Positions 1-10,300 of a DNA stretch of 64,000 nucleotides are shown in pieces (position 1 is the first letter of the stretch; every line of letters starts with the position of its first letter). Position numbers and translations under genes: made by a program. The DNA comes from an uncultured Dorea sp. (GTDB taxonomy: Bacteria > Bacillota > Clostridia > Lachnospirales > Lachnospiraceae). Below the pieces are notes generated by a model. It searched no databases. It saw only the letters and a program-made list of their open reading frames with translations, and had not been told where the DNA came from. Location: NCBI GenBank assembly GCA_910584575.1, contig CAJUBG010000003.1, positions 1 to 64,000 on the forward strand, in the 5' to 3' direction.

Positions 1-4
1 ATAT

Positions 5-79
5 GGTGGGTATGGTGCAGTTGGTTAGCGCGCCAGATTGTGGTTCTGGATATCATGGGTTCGAGTCCCATTACCCACC
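5..79 (+). tRNA. tRNA-His (GTG)
   Basis: Full cloverleaf with anticodon GTG in the loop TTGTGGT. The acceptor stem pairs 6-12 with 72-78. An extra G at position 5 faces C79, which is the G-1:C73 pair diagnostic of histidine tRNA. The T loop reads TTCGAGT. No CCA is encoded. It is first in a cluster of four same-strand tRNAs. Confidence 0.95.
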
Positions 80-93
80 CTTTTTTCTTTTAT

Positions 94-165
94 TGGGCTA
101 TCGCCAAGCGGTAAGGCACAGGACTTTGACTCCTGCATTCGTTGGTTCGAATCCAACTAGCCCAG
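94..165 (+). tRNA. tRNA-Gln (TTG)
   Basis: Cloverleaf with acceptor stem TGGGCTA/TAGCCCA (94-100 with 158-164), discriminator G165 and anticodon TTG in the loop CTTTGAC. The U1-A72 first pair is typical of bacterial tRNA-Gln. It lies 14 bases after tRNA-His and probably shares its transcript. Confidence 0.95.
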
Positions 166-170
166 TTTAT

Positions 171-243
171 GGGCGTGTAGCTCAGGTGGTAGAGCACTTG
201 ACTTTTAATCAAGTTGTCCGGGGTTCGAATCCCCGCACGCTCA
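171..243 (+). tRNA. tRNA-Lys (TTT)
   Basis: Cloverleaf with acceptor GGGCGTG/CACGCTC (171-177 with 236-242, one G-U pair), discriminator A243 and anticodon TTT in the loop CTTTTAA. It follows tRNA-Gln by five bases, so the cluster is processed from one precursor. Confidence 0.95.
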
Positions 244-288
244 GGTAATAGTGCCGTCTTTGGAAGCGATTCCTTAGATGGCATTTAT

Positions 289-369
289 GCGGATGTGGCG
301 GAATTGGCAGACGCGCTAGACTTAGGATCTAGTGGGCTTCCCGTGCAGGTTCAAGTCCTGTCATCCGCA
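289..369 (+). tRNA. tRNA-Leu (TAG)
   Basis: An 81-base tRNA with the long variable arm of leucine tRNAs. Acceptor stem is GCGGATG/CATCCGC (289-295 with 362-368), discriminator A369, anticodon TAG in the loop CTTAGGA. It is the last tRNA of the cluster and is followed directly by a terminator. Confidence 0.95.
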
Positions 370-372
370 TCA

Positions 373-424
373 AATAAAAATCCCAAAGCCTTTGAGATAA
401 GGGCATTTGGGATTTTTATTTTTT
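373..424 (+). terminator. Intrinsic terminator after the tRNA cluster
   Basis: The arms AAAAATCCCAAA and TTTGGGATTTTT form a stem that ends in a T-rich run. The A-rich left side lets it also work on the minus strand, where it lies downstream of amtB. Confidence 0.8.
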
Positions 425-454
425 AAAAAATGAGACAAAAATGGGACAGTTTTA

Positions 455-1705
455 TTATATCCTGAAGTTAAAATCCGCATAAGCGGAGGATCCATGTTCA
501 TGCACGTCAAGCCCGTCGATTTCCTCGTCCCTAGTCACCCGAAGGCCAATAGTCTTATTAATCACAGTAAATACCACAACCGCCATCACAAACACATAAG
601 CAGCAGTAGCGGCGACGCCGATTACCTGAGTGCCGAAGCTGCATCCTTCTCCAAACACGCCAGTCAGGAGAGTTCCGACTGCACCGCAGACGCCGTGTAC
701 ACTGATAGCGCCCACAGGGTCGTCAATTTTAACCTTCTGGTCAAAGAATTCCACTGAGAACACCACCAGAATTCCGGCGATAGTACCTATTATAATCGCC
801 TCCCATTCATTCACCACGTCGCAGCCGGCAGTAATCGCAACAAGGCCGGCAAGCGAGCCGTTGAAGGTCATGGACACATCAGGCTTGCCGTACCGTACCC
901 AAGTTACAATCATTGCAAGCAGAGTAGCGGCAGCAGCGGCAAGGTTCGTGGTCATGGCGATATGTCCGAGGCTTGTGGCAGCGGCAGTTGTAGAGCCGCA
1001 GTTGAAGCCGAACCAGCAGAACCAGAGAATGAATACTCCAAGGGCGGCAATGGGAAGGTTGTGTCCGGGAATCGCCTTTGCCTGCCCGTCTTTACCGTAT
1101 TTCCCTATACGGGGGCCAAGAATTTTTGCGCCAACCAGGGCACAGATACCGCCCACCATATGTACGGCTGTGGAACCGGCAAAATCGTGGAAGCCAAGCC
1201 GTGACAGGAAGCCGCCGCCCCAAATCCAATGTCCGGATACCGGATAGATGAAAATGCTGATAGCAGCGCTGTAAGCTAAATAGGCAACGAATTTGGTACG
1301 TTCCGCCATTGAGCCGGATACGATGGTCGCCGCAGTTGCACAGAAGACGGTGTGGAAGATCATGAACACTCCGGCAGGAAGCCCGTTGAACATTCCGTCC
1401 GCGTCTGCCAGGGCAGAAGGATTAAAAAATCCCTTGATTCCAATTACCCCATGCCAGTCAACCCCGTGCATGATTGCGAAGCCAAACACGAAGAAGAACA
1501 GGCTTCCGAGAACGAAATCCATCATATTTTTCATTAGGATATTTCCCGTGTTTTTTGCCCTGGTAAAGCCTGCCTCACACATGGCAAAGCCTGCCTGCAT
1601 AAAATACACCAGAAATGCGCCAAGCATTGTCCACATTATATTCATAAGCAGACCGGCGGCTTCGGCAGTATCCATTCCGCCTGAAATTAAAGCTGTTAAA
1701 TCCAT
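455..1705 (-). CDS. amtB: Ammonium transporter (Amt/MEP/Rh family)
   Basis: 416-residue integral membrane protein that conducts ammonium or ammonia through a trimeric channel. About eleven hydrophobic segments are visible. The two pore histidines can be placed in AVHMVGG and SVHGVCG, and the N-terminal signature GFAMCEAGF is intact. The length is normal for the family. The start is chosen because AAGGAGG lies a few bases upstream on the minus strand. It follows glnK by 24 bases, the classical glnK-amtB pair in which the PII protein plugs the channel when nitrogen is plentiful. Both genes probably depend on the attenuated promoter near 2180-2206. Confidence 0.95.
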   Translation of the reverse strand: MDLTALISGGMDTAEAAGLLMNIMWTMLGAFLVYFMQAGFAMCEAGFTRAKNTGNILMKNMMDFVLGSLFFFVFGFAIMHGVDWHGVIGIKGFFNPSALADADGMFNGLPAGVFMIFHTVFCATAATIVSGSMAERTKFVAYLAYSAAISIFIYPVSGHWIWGGGFLSRLGFHDFAGSTAVHMVGGICALVGAKILGPRIGKYGKDGQAKAIPGHNLPIAALGVFILWFCWFGFNCGSTTAAATSLGHIAMTTNLAAAAATLLAMIVTWVRYGKPDVSMTFNGSLAGLVAITAGCDVVNEWEAIIIGTIAGILVVFSVEFFDQKVKIDDPVGAISVHGVCGAVGTLLTGVFGEGCSFGTQVIGVAATAAYVFVMAVVVFTVINKTIGLRVTRDEEIDGLDVHEHGSSAYADFNFRI

Positions 1706-1729
1706 AGATGATTCCTCCTTATTTGGTTT

Positions 1730-2068
1730 TTAAAGAGCGTCCGCGCCTCTTTCTCCGGTACGGATACGGACTGCGTCCTCTACCTCGTATACAAAGATTT
1801 TACCGTCTCCATACCTTCCGGTACGTATTTCTGAAACAATTTTTTCAATCAGCGCCTCGGCTGCGTCCGGCTCGATTACGGTTTCCACCTTAACCTTTGG
1901 CAGCAGGTTCACATTGTATTCTGCACCGCGGTACACCTTTTTGTGCCCTTTTTGATTTCCGTAGCCCATTACATTGCTGATCATTAATCCGTTGACACTG
2001 TTTTCGTCTAGGATTGACTTTAAGTCCTCAAGCTTTTCCGGCTGAATGATAATTTCAAGCTTTTTCAT
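1730..2068 (-). CDS. glnK: PII nitrogen regulatory protein (GlnK-type)
   Basis: 112-residue PII signal protein that senses 2-oxoglutarate and ATP/ADP and binds partners through its T-loop. The T-loop YRGAEY, with the tyrosine that is uridylylated in many bacteria, is present, as is the following LLPKVKVE strand. The start at MKKLEIII is preferred over an upstream in-frame ATG because it has an AAGGAGG site about seven bases before it and matches the usual PII N-terminus. It is the first gene of the glnK-amtB operon and so most likely regulates AmtB. No glnD or glnE is visible in the window. Confidence 0.93.
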   Translation of the reverse strand: MKKLEIIIQPEKLEDLKSILDENSVNGLMISNVMGYGNQKGHKKVYRGAEYNVNLLPKVKVETVIEPDAAEALIEKIVSEIRTGRYGDGKIFVYEVEDAVRIRTGERGADAL

Positions 2069-2125
2069 GGCATTTCCCTCCTTAAAAAAATGTGTTTTGC
2101 CATTTGTCTGGCCTGGATAAAGATA

Positions 2126-2163
2126 CAAAAAAAGGCGTCTCCTTCGATAGAAGAAAACGCCTT
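2126..2163 (-). terminator. Leader terminator (probable attenuator) of glnK-amtB
   Basis: On the minus strand a 14-bp stem (2150-2163 with 2132-2145, including two G-U pairs) closes a four-base loop and runs into seven T residues. It lies between the sigma-A-like promoter at 2179-2206 and glnK at 2068, so transcripts must pass it to express the operon. I see no second hairpin of the ANTAR-target kind before it. The sensor is therefore unknown. Confidence 0.7.
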
Positions 2164-2178
2164 CGTTTGATGTAATTT

Positions 2179-2206
2179 ATTATACACGCAAAGAGCGATT
2201 TGTAAA
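2179..2206 (-). promoter_or_regulatory. Sigma-A-type promoter for glnK-amtB
   Basis: Reading the minus strand, TTTACA (2206-2201) is followed after 16 bases by a perfect TATAAT (2184-2179). Transcription would start near 2172, only about nine bases before the terminator hairpin. Confidence 0.65.
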
Positions 2207-2393
2207 GAGTGAATTAAGAAAGAAAACGTATTTTGTGTGTTGTGTATAGAAAAATATGGAGAATTGTAAAAATATTAGCAAATATGTATGTGTATCAAAT
2301 ACCCTCTGGTAGAATTGAATATATTTGTGTATAATATATAAAAATTGGCAAGAAACTGTATATACAGTTCTTTTGATAGGGGAGTGGTAGAGG

Positions 2394-3122
2394 TTGTACA
2401 CAGTTGCAATTTGCGATGATGAAGCTGTACATCTGGAGAAGATAAAAGACATGCTGGAAACTTACCAGGAGCAGCGGACGGATTGTGAGTTAGAGATAGA
2501 GTGCTTTATAAGCGCAGAAGCATTGCTCTTAAGAGTCAGGGAGGAGGGCTATGAGCCGGATTTGCTATTGATGGATATCTATCTGCGAAAGGAGTTCGGG
2601 ATAGAAGCTGCGAGAGAGCTTCGCAGTATGGGAAGTAAGAGTCAGATTGTTTTTATCACTTCTTCTCTGGACCATGCACTTGAGGCGTACCGAGTGCAAG
2701 CCGTCCAATATTTGGTAAAGCCCGTCGATGAGGAGGAATTATTCCAGTTATTGGACCGTGTGCTGGAGGAAAGCAGGCGGGAGAGAATGCGGTACCTGGT
2801 GCTGCGGACAGAGGGGAGGCTAAGTCGGGTCGCAGTTGACAGGATTGTATTCTGTGAGGCTCAGGGCAAGAAACAGAAGATGCATTTGACGGATGGGGAA
2901 GAAGTGCTGCTGAACATGACGATGACAGAAATCTTCGGAATGTTGTCTGAGTATCCGGAATTTGTAAAGGTTGGGGCTTCATATATTGTGAATATGGAGT
3001 ATATTGTTAATCTGAATTCACGCAAATTGGTGATGGATACAGAAATGAGCATCCACCTGCCAAGAGGCTCGTACCAGCCGTTGCGGGAACATTATTTTAA
3101 ATATTATTGTGAAAAGAGATGA
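2394..3122 (+). CDS. LytTR-family response regulator
   Basis: 242-residue two-domain regulator. Residues 1-125 are a receiver domain with acidic residues in ICDDE, the phospho-acceptor aspartate in LLMDIYL (Asp61), and a conserved lysine in LVKPVDE. Residues about 140-240 are a LytTR DNA-binding domain (IVFCEAQGKK, then NMEYIVNLNSR). The start is TTG with AGGGGAG nine bases upstream. No histidine kinase adjoins it, so it is an orphan here. It sits between the nitrogen operon (divergent) and the pilus operon (same strand, 156 bases downstream), and could regulate either. That link is inference. A terminator follows it. Confidence 0.9.
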   Translation: MYTVAICDDEAVHLEKIKDMLETYQEQRTDCELEIECFISAEALLLRVREEGYEPDLLLMDIYLRKEFGIEAARELRSMGSKSQIVFITSSLDHALEAYRVQAVQYLVKPVDEEELFQLLDRVLEESRRERMRYLVLRTEGRLSRVAVDRIVFCEAQGKKQKMHLTDGEEVLLNMTMTEIFGMLSEYPEFVKVGASYIVNMEYIVNLNSRKLVMDTEMSIHLPRGSYQPLREHYFKYYCEKR

Positions 3123-3126
3123 AAGA

Positions 3127-3152
3127 GGCTGCCCGCTTGGGCGGCCTTTTTT
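3127..3152 (+). terminator. Intrinsic terminator after the LytTR gene
   Basis: An eight-pair stem (3127-3134 with 3139-3146, one T-G pair) with a four-base loop is followed by TTTTTT. It separates the response regulator from the pilus operon, which therefore needs its own promoter. Confidence 0.85.
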
Positions 3153-3237
3153 ATGGAAAAAATTTTTTGTCTGGTGCGAAGTATACCGAAAAAAGTGCAG
3201 ATTGTGTTGAATCTTATTATATTACTTATTTTTCTGC

Positions 3238-3243
3238 TATAAT
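3238..3243 (+). promoter_or_regulatory. Possible -10 element of the pilus operon
   Basis: A perfect TATAAT lies 35 bases before pilT, after the terminator of the preceding gene. No good -35 hexamer sits 16-18 bases upstream, so the promoter may need an activator. The neighbouring LytTR regulator is an obvious but untested candidate. Confidence 0.35.
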
Positions 3244-3278
3244 ATCCGCAAAATCGACCAGGAACAGGAGAATATTAT

Positions 3279-4331
3279 ATGCAGAAGATAGAAGAAATAT
3301 TAACTCATGCAGCGTGGGCGGGTGCAAGCGACGTACATATTACGACAGGAATACCGCCGAAGATGCGGCAGAACGGAAGCCTGACGTCGCTTCCGTTTGA
3401 TAAAATGACGGCAGAGGATACCATGGAGATTGCCAAAAGTATCATGAGTGACGAGCAGATGCGTATCTTTGAGGAGAAGGGAGAATATGACATGTCCTTC
3501 TCGATTCCAGGTCAGGGGCGTTACCGTGTCAACGTATTTCGGCAGCAAAGTGATGTGGCAATGGCATTCCGTCTGGTATCAGAGAATATTCCGTCTCCGG
3601 AGGAGTTGGGAGTGCCAGGCTCTATCATAGACCTGTATGAGCGCAAGAGGGGACTGGTGCTCGTGACCGGACCAACGGGCAGCGGCAAGTCAACGACTCT
3701 GGCGGCAATCATTGATAAGGTAAATACCTTCCGAGACGCACACGTAATCACGCTGGAGGATCCGATTGAATATATTCACCAGCACAAGAGATCCATGGTG
3801 AACCAGAGGGAGATTGGTCTTGATACCCAGAGCTATGCCAACGCGCTGCGGGCTGCCCTCCGCGAAGATCCTGACGTCATACTGGTGGGGGAGATGCGCG
3901 ACTATGAGACAATCAGTGTTGCGATTACGGCGGCAGAGACCGGACATCTGGTACTGTCCACCCTTCATACCATTGGCGCGGCAAGCACGATTGACCGTGT
4001 GATTGATGTATTCCCGCCCCATCAGCAGCAGCAGATTCGCGTTCAGTTGGCAAATGTACTTGAAGCGGTGATTTCACAGCAGTTGATACCAAGGGCAGAC
4101 GGCAGAGGAAGGGTCGCGGCGTTTGAGGTGCTTCACGCGAATCTGGCAATCCGCAATCTGGTCAGAGAGGGAAAGACGCACCAGATTGGGAGTATCATGC
4201 AGACCAACCGCAGACTGGGAATGATTGCCATGGACGACGCAATCATTCAGTTGTACCGAGAGGGAAAGATTACAAGAGAGATGGCGGCGGCATTTGCACA
4301 AGAGCCGGATACAATAGAAAGTAAATTGTAA
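3279..4331 (+). CDS. pilT: Type IV pilus twitching ATPase PilT
   Basis: 350-residue cytoplasmic hexameric ATPase that powers pilus retraction. An N-terminal PAS-like fold (ASDVHITTG) is followed by Walker A GPTGSGKST (about residues 131-139), the Asp box ITLEDPIEY, Walker B DVILVGEMRD and the His box LSTLHT. It has no zinc-binding tetracysteine and no long N-terminal extension, which separates it from PilB. The start has GGAG eight bases upstream. It is the first gene of the pilus operon, 11 bases before the giant pilin gene. Its presence implies retractable pili. Confidence 0.94.
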   Translation: MQKIEEILTHAAWAGASDVHITTGIPPKMRQNGSLTSLPFDKMTAEDTMEIAKSIMSDEQMRIFEEKGEYDMSFSIPGQGRYRVNVFRQQSDVAMAFRLVSENIPSPEELGVPGSIIDLYERKRGLVLVTGPTGSGKSTTLAAIIDKVNTFRDAHVITLEDPIEYIHQHKRSMVNQREIGLDTQSYANALRAALREDPDVILVGEMRDYETISVAITAAETGHLVLSTLHTIGAASTIDRVIDVFPPHQQQQIRVQLANVLEAVISQQLIPRADGRGRVAAFEVLHANLAIRNLVREGKTHQIGSIMQTNRRLGMIAMDDAIIQLYREGKITREMAAAFAQEPDTIESKL

Positions 4332-4342
4332 GGTGAATATTT

Positions 4343-7300
4343 ATGGAGAAAAACAGCAAAAAGGGATTTACATTAACCGAGCTGGTGGTGGTGCTGGTTA
4401 TTCTGGCCATCGTTGCGGCGGTTGCGATTCCATTTGCTATGAAATATATAAAACTGGCAGAATTTCGGGAAAATGAAGCGAATGCCAAAACTATATATCT
4501 GGCGGCGGAGTCGGAGTTGACCTGGTATCGCACTTCGGGGAAATGGAAGGATTTCCGCAAAGAGGTGGTGCGTGAGGGAAAACGCAACGATACATTTGAC
4601 GATTCCAGAAAGGATAAGCTGAAAGGGCGCATTTACGCTATTACCTTAGGCAATAACGAAAGTGGAGAAGCCAATAGAGGTTCGGGCGAGCTGGTACATC
4701 AGCTTCTTGAGGACAATTCCTATGATAAGGATTTCCTTGACGCCTCCATTACCATTGAGATTGATATTGAGACGGGTCAGGTGTATTCTGCATTCTATGC
4801 GACACGGTGCGACAGCCTGGCATACGACGGAGATGATGATGAGATTCTGAACATCACGGCGGCAGGGGATAACCGCAGCTATGACAACCGCAGGGACCGG
4901 CTTCTGGGCTATTACTCTGTGGAGGACGTCACGAATGTGGTGGAGTTAAAGCCAGTCAGGCTTAAGGTTACGGCAATCAATCTGGTGAACAGCGAGACAT
5001 TGTCCTTGAACTGGTCCAGTAATTCCAGACATGATAACCGCGATGTAGAATTCCACATTACATTCTATAAAAAGGTAGGAGATAAGGCAAAGGGAGAGAA
5101 GCTGTTCTCCACAGTGATTGACCGGTCAGAGCTTAGCAAAAAAGGCTTTGGGAAAGCCGGAAATACTATGGTGCACCTGAAGCTTCTGGGCCAGGAGGAC
5201 GCGGCGACAGGAAAGAACAAAGACCTCGGAGAGTGGGCGTTTCCCCTTACATATCAGGAAACAGGCCAAAACGGAAGATTTTCACTGGTGCTTGACGCTA
5301 TGATGTCAGCAGAGCTTATGGAGAGCCTTAAGGCAGAAACACCGGACAGCCTGAGTGTGGGAGACGACGGTTTGGCGCTGCTTAGGGAGTACAGCACCAG
5401 CATTACAAGATATGCAGGGCTTTCAAAGGCCGGAAGCGAGATACCAGAGCTTGCGCAGTTGGCGCGGCCTCAGGATATTTGTGCAGAGATTGAGGTGCAG
5501 CCGACCTATCAGAACATGGAGCAGGATGCGAGGGAATACCATGCAAGCAGCCCTGTGACCTCCAATGTGGAGAATACCCTGTTTGCCAGTACAGAGAGGG
5601 CAAGTGGCGGCAGTCTGGAGGCGAAGCTTACCCGATTCCGGCATCTGTCAAATATACGATATTGTGACGAAGAAGCGATATTCAGGCTGGACAGCCGGAA
5701 TATGGACTGGACGGCAGCCGGAACAGGATTATTTGATCTGGCAGAGACAACAGCCATGGAGGGTGAGACGCCTGACGGCAGGTCGGTGAAGACGATTCGG
5801 TGGAAACCGGTCAAGAGTACGGACGATTCTTTGGCGTTGGATTTCCCGTCCATAGAAATGCTTAACAAAGGGCAGACGTTGGCGGGAGGCGGCGCGGGAA
5901 CGCTTTTGTCAAACATAAAGTTGGGCGCAGCCTCTATGCCAGGGGACGATGTAATCGGCAAGATTTATAAGAATTCCGGCCAGGAGAAGCCATACACAGA
6001 ATATCTTGGGATATTCAGCGAGGTTGAAGGCAGTATCAGCGGATTAACGCTGAAGAACCCTGTACTGCACCTGGATGATACAGGGGAAAACGCCGGAAAC
6101 TTCCAAAATTTATCCGGAGTAGGAATCCTCTGCGGCAGAAGCCAAGGGAGCCTTAATGATATTACGGTTCAATGGACGAGGAAGGAAGCCAAGACGGTAG
6201 AGGTGCTGCTTGCTGACCGGCAGGAGAACGGCATGGCAGGCGTTGGCAACGGTGAGAAGCCTTGCGGAATCGGCGGAATCGTTGGGGTACTTGCGAAGAA
6301 GGAAGACGACGGTACTCTGTCAGCTTTGGCTGGTTCTGGCGCATCCTCCATACCTCAGATAAACGGGCTTACAATGAACGGTTCTGTGACAGGGAGGCTT
6401 CCGAAGCCGAAGCCTGTTAGCGGCGGGGCCAATGTGGAGGAGCAGGCAAGCCGGTACCCTTACGGAATCGGCGGTATTTTCGGTTATGCCAGTATAGGAA
6501 AAAACGTGGAGGCAGAAGGCTGTGAGAACCACGCAGACGTGACTGGGAATCTCTTTACAGGAGGAATCGGCGGGCATCTGGACGGAAACTACCAATCGCC
6601 AGCTTCTTCCGGTGCGGCTGATCTTATAGACTCAAGCAACGACGGTTTGGTACTGTGCAGCTCGAAAACCAATCTGCCGCAGGAGATAGAAGGACGGTAT
6701 TTCGGAGGAATCCTGGGATATGGAAACAATTCCTGGATTGAGACATCGTATAGCGCCTCTGGCCGTTTAGACAGTGAGCGTTATGATATCAGCAAGAGAG
6801 AAGAAATGCTTCTGGGCCAGTATGTGGGCGGTATCATTGGTTACGGAAACAGCAGCCAGATTGTGGGATGTAGCACGAAGAAGGGCGGCTATATCTTAGG
6901 CTCTGATTATGTGGGAGGAATTGCAGGCGGCTTTTCCAATGATTTAAGACATGCGATTAAGGGAAACGACTCCATCACTGTCACAACAAATGCCGGCTAT
7001 GTAATCGGAAATAACTATGTGGGCGGCATTGTAGGAAAAAATGAAGGAGAACAGGGCGCTGTCTCTACTATATTAAACTGTGTCAACCAGGGAGTTGCGG
7101 CAGGATACGGACGGTATATCGGCGGAATTGTCGGGTATAACGGCCAGTACGGAGTTTTGGAGGACTGTGCAAGCTATCTGTCAGACTACGACCAGTCTGT
7201 TTACCGCATGGTAGTAAATACCTGGAAGGCTGACACGGGTGACTGTGTGGGCGGAATGGCAGGCTATAATGACGGAAAGATTAATTTCAGCGATTCCGGC

Positions 7301-10300
7301 AGCGTTACCGTGAAGTCTGTTGCCAGCCTTGTAGTTGGCAGGCATTTTGTTGGAGGCATGATTGGCTTTAATGACATACACGGGAATCTGGGCGAGGATT
7401 TGAACGAAAATTATACCCTGATTGGAGGACGTATCCAGGGCTTCGGTAAGGCCGTAGGCGGCTGTATCGGACTGAACGCGTCTGCGGGGGTTTTGAAAAA
7501 TGAGTTGGAGGTAAAGCCAACCAGCGTTACGGGCGCTTACTATGTAGGCGGCTGTATCGGTGCAAACGTGGTAGATATGGTTGACCATACCACAGAATAC
7601 GTACAGTCAGAGTCGGATATCCAGATGAATGGTTTTCGGACGGATAACCGCCTTGGCAGTATCACGGGGGACGCGTTTGTGGGAGGCGTGATTGGATATC
7701 ACAGAACCTACACCCAGGGGCAGTTGGGAGGTATTTCCATCCATGATTATCTGCTGGCAACCGTAAGCGGCGCTGATGGGGCAGGGAATCTGTCCTCGGT
7801 TCTTCCAGAGATAAATGAAGATGGCTTCGGGAAAAATCTTCCCTCCAATGTTTTGGAATCTGATAATCCTTACCGTCTGACTGTGTCCATGAACGGCGGT
7901 ACGAATAATAATGTCCCGATTAAGTCCTGGCTCTATACAGGCGGCGTCGTGGGCTATTGTGAGAAGAACAGCCGGCTGATTCTGAAAAACTGTAAGAATG
8001 CAGGAAACATTACCAAAGCCTCTGGGCCGGACAGCGGCCTGTCAGACGGTGTTTCTTTGAAGGCGTATCTGACATACGAGGGCATGGCAAACGCTGCCTC
8101 AGAGCTTGAACGGGATGAACGGGTATCCATGGTGGGTGGAATTATAAGCGCCAATCAGGAAAATCAGATTATTGATTATTGTACCAATTCCGGAAGCATG
8201 AACGGCTTTATAGGGCTTGGCGGTATCGTGAGCTTTAACTCCGGCGGCATTTTTAACTGCGAGCTGTCAGATAACTTTGGAAATGCAGGGCTTGACTATA
8301 TCGGAGGAATTGCGGGGCTTAATGTCAGGGCAGACAGCGCGGCGGTAAGCTCATACACCGACGTAAACGGACGCATTTGGAGAGACTATACATCAGGAAC
8401 GATTGCGAATTGCAGCACACGTTCAGGGAGAACGATTGCCGGAAACAGCTATGTGGGCGGTATTGTAGGCTATAACATGCTTGGCGGTGTTGTTAAGGAT
8501 AATCACAGCAGGGCAAATATAACCGCGGCAGGTAATTATGCAGGAGGAATCGCCGGATACAACGGCGGAAGGATACAGGCCGCAGAGGATACATTTACAG
8601 GCAGCCGGAGCGTTATCGGAACCGGAGGCGAAGGAATCGGCGGAATCGCCGGCGTAAATAAGAAGGAGGTCGAGGTCTTATCCCTGTCGGCATGGGCGGC
8701 AGACGAGGTGGTAGCCGTGAATTCCAAAGTAACTGTCACCGGAGGCAGCAAGGTGGGCGGTATTGTGGGAATCAATGCAGGCAGTATACGCTCAGTGTCA
8801 CCGGACGGAAAGAATTCCGGTTATCTGGTATGCGAGGCCGGCAGAGTCTATGCGCTTAATGGCTATGCCGGAGGAATTGCAGGAGAAGCGCAGGGAGATA
8901 TCAGGAGGGCAAGAAACCGAAGCACTGAGGTAACGGCAGGCCGCGGGCCGGCAGGCGGAATTGTGGCAGTGAACCAAGCAGGCGTCCGTCTTGAAGAATG
9001 TGAGAATCAGGGCAGCGTAAAGAGTGACCAGGGTTATGCCGGAGGAATTGCGGCAGAGAATTACGGGACAATCACAGGCTGCTTTGTGGGATACTCAGGA
9101 GTCAATCAAAAGACAGCGGCGCTCACAAGCCGTGGGACTAAGGAAATAGGCGCCGTATGCGCCATAAACCATGAAAATGCAGAGATTCAGAACAGCACAT
9201 TGTATGATAATGTCATTTTGGAGGGAGAAGCGCAAACCGCCGGAGGAATCGCCGGAGTAAACAGAGGAACGATTGGCCATTTGCCGACAGGCAATGAAGT
9301 AGAAGAAATTACGAGTATACCCCAGATTGAGCTCTCCTCTGGAAATCTGACCATAGGAGGCGTGGCAGGACGAAACGAGGCAGGAGGAAATATTTCCGGT
9401 ATCAAAGTCCAGGGCGTAAAGTTTGAGGGCTTCTACAATTATGGGTATCTTGGAGGAATCGCCGGAGAGAATCAGCAGGGCGCAGTTGTTAAGAACTGCA
9501 TTTACTCAAATGGAGTAATGAAAGAGGCGGCAGACAGTACTGCGGCAGGTAATTGCTACGGAGGAATTATCGGAGATAATTACGGGATACTTGAAAACTG
9601 TAAGGTGGAGGATTTCACCTTCAGTATTACGGGAATCTATACGGCCACAAGCACCAGCTCGGCAAAAGAAAAGGAGGCGCTATCCTCCCATGTGGGCGGA
9701 ATTGCAGGTAAAAACGGAAGCTCTGGCGAGGTCAGAGGATGTGTGATTGGCGGAAAGAGTAACACCATAGATACAGGAAGCGGAATGGCGGGCGGTATCG
9801 TTGGCTACAATGGAGGAAGCATTGAGCTGTCCGGAGATGAGGCGGCGACAGGGCTGATGCTTACGGGAGATGGCAGAGTGGGAAGCGTACAGGAGTTGGC
9901 GGACGCCGCAAAGGCAGGAAATATTTCCGCGGATTCCAGGTATGTGGAATGGAACGGCATAAATAATGTTTCAATAGAAACTTTAAAGTATACCGGAACA
10001 CAGAACAATGTAAATTCGGGAAGAAAATTATCCCTCATTATGTCAACCAATGGCAATGTGGGAGGAATTACAGCTTTCAATACAGGGGCTATCGACTACT
10101 GCGCAACCGGAAATTGGTATCTGAACAACAAATCCAATGCCATCGGAGTGGGAACCGGAGGAATCATCGGCATGAATGAATCAGGGCATGACCTGTCATT
10201 TCTGCTGAATCAGGCGTTTGTAGGGCGTGAGCTTAGGGTTGGGGTTACTGACCGTTTCGCGGGAGGCATCATTGGAAACCAGAACAATACCACCTTAAGC

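Noticed and set aside
3..426. Open frames of 60-80 codons across the first 430 bases on both strands
   Set aside because: They lie over four tRNA genes with complete cloverleaves and have no ribosome sites.
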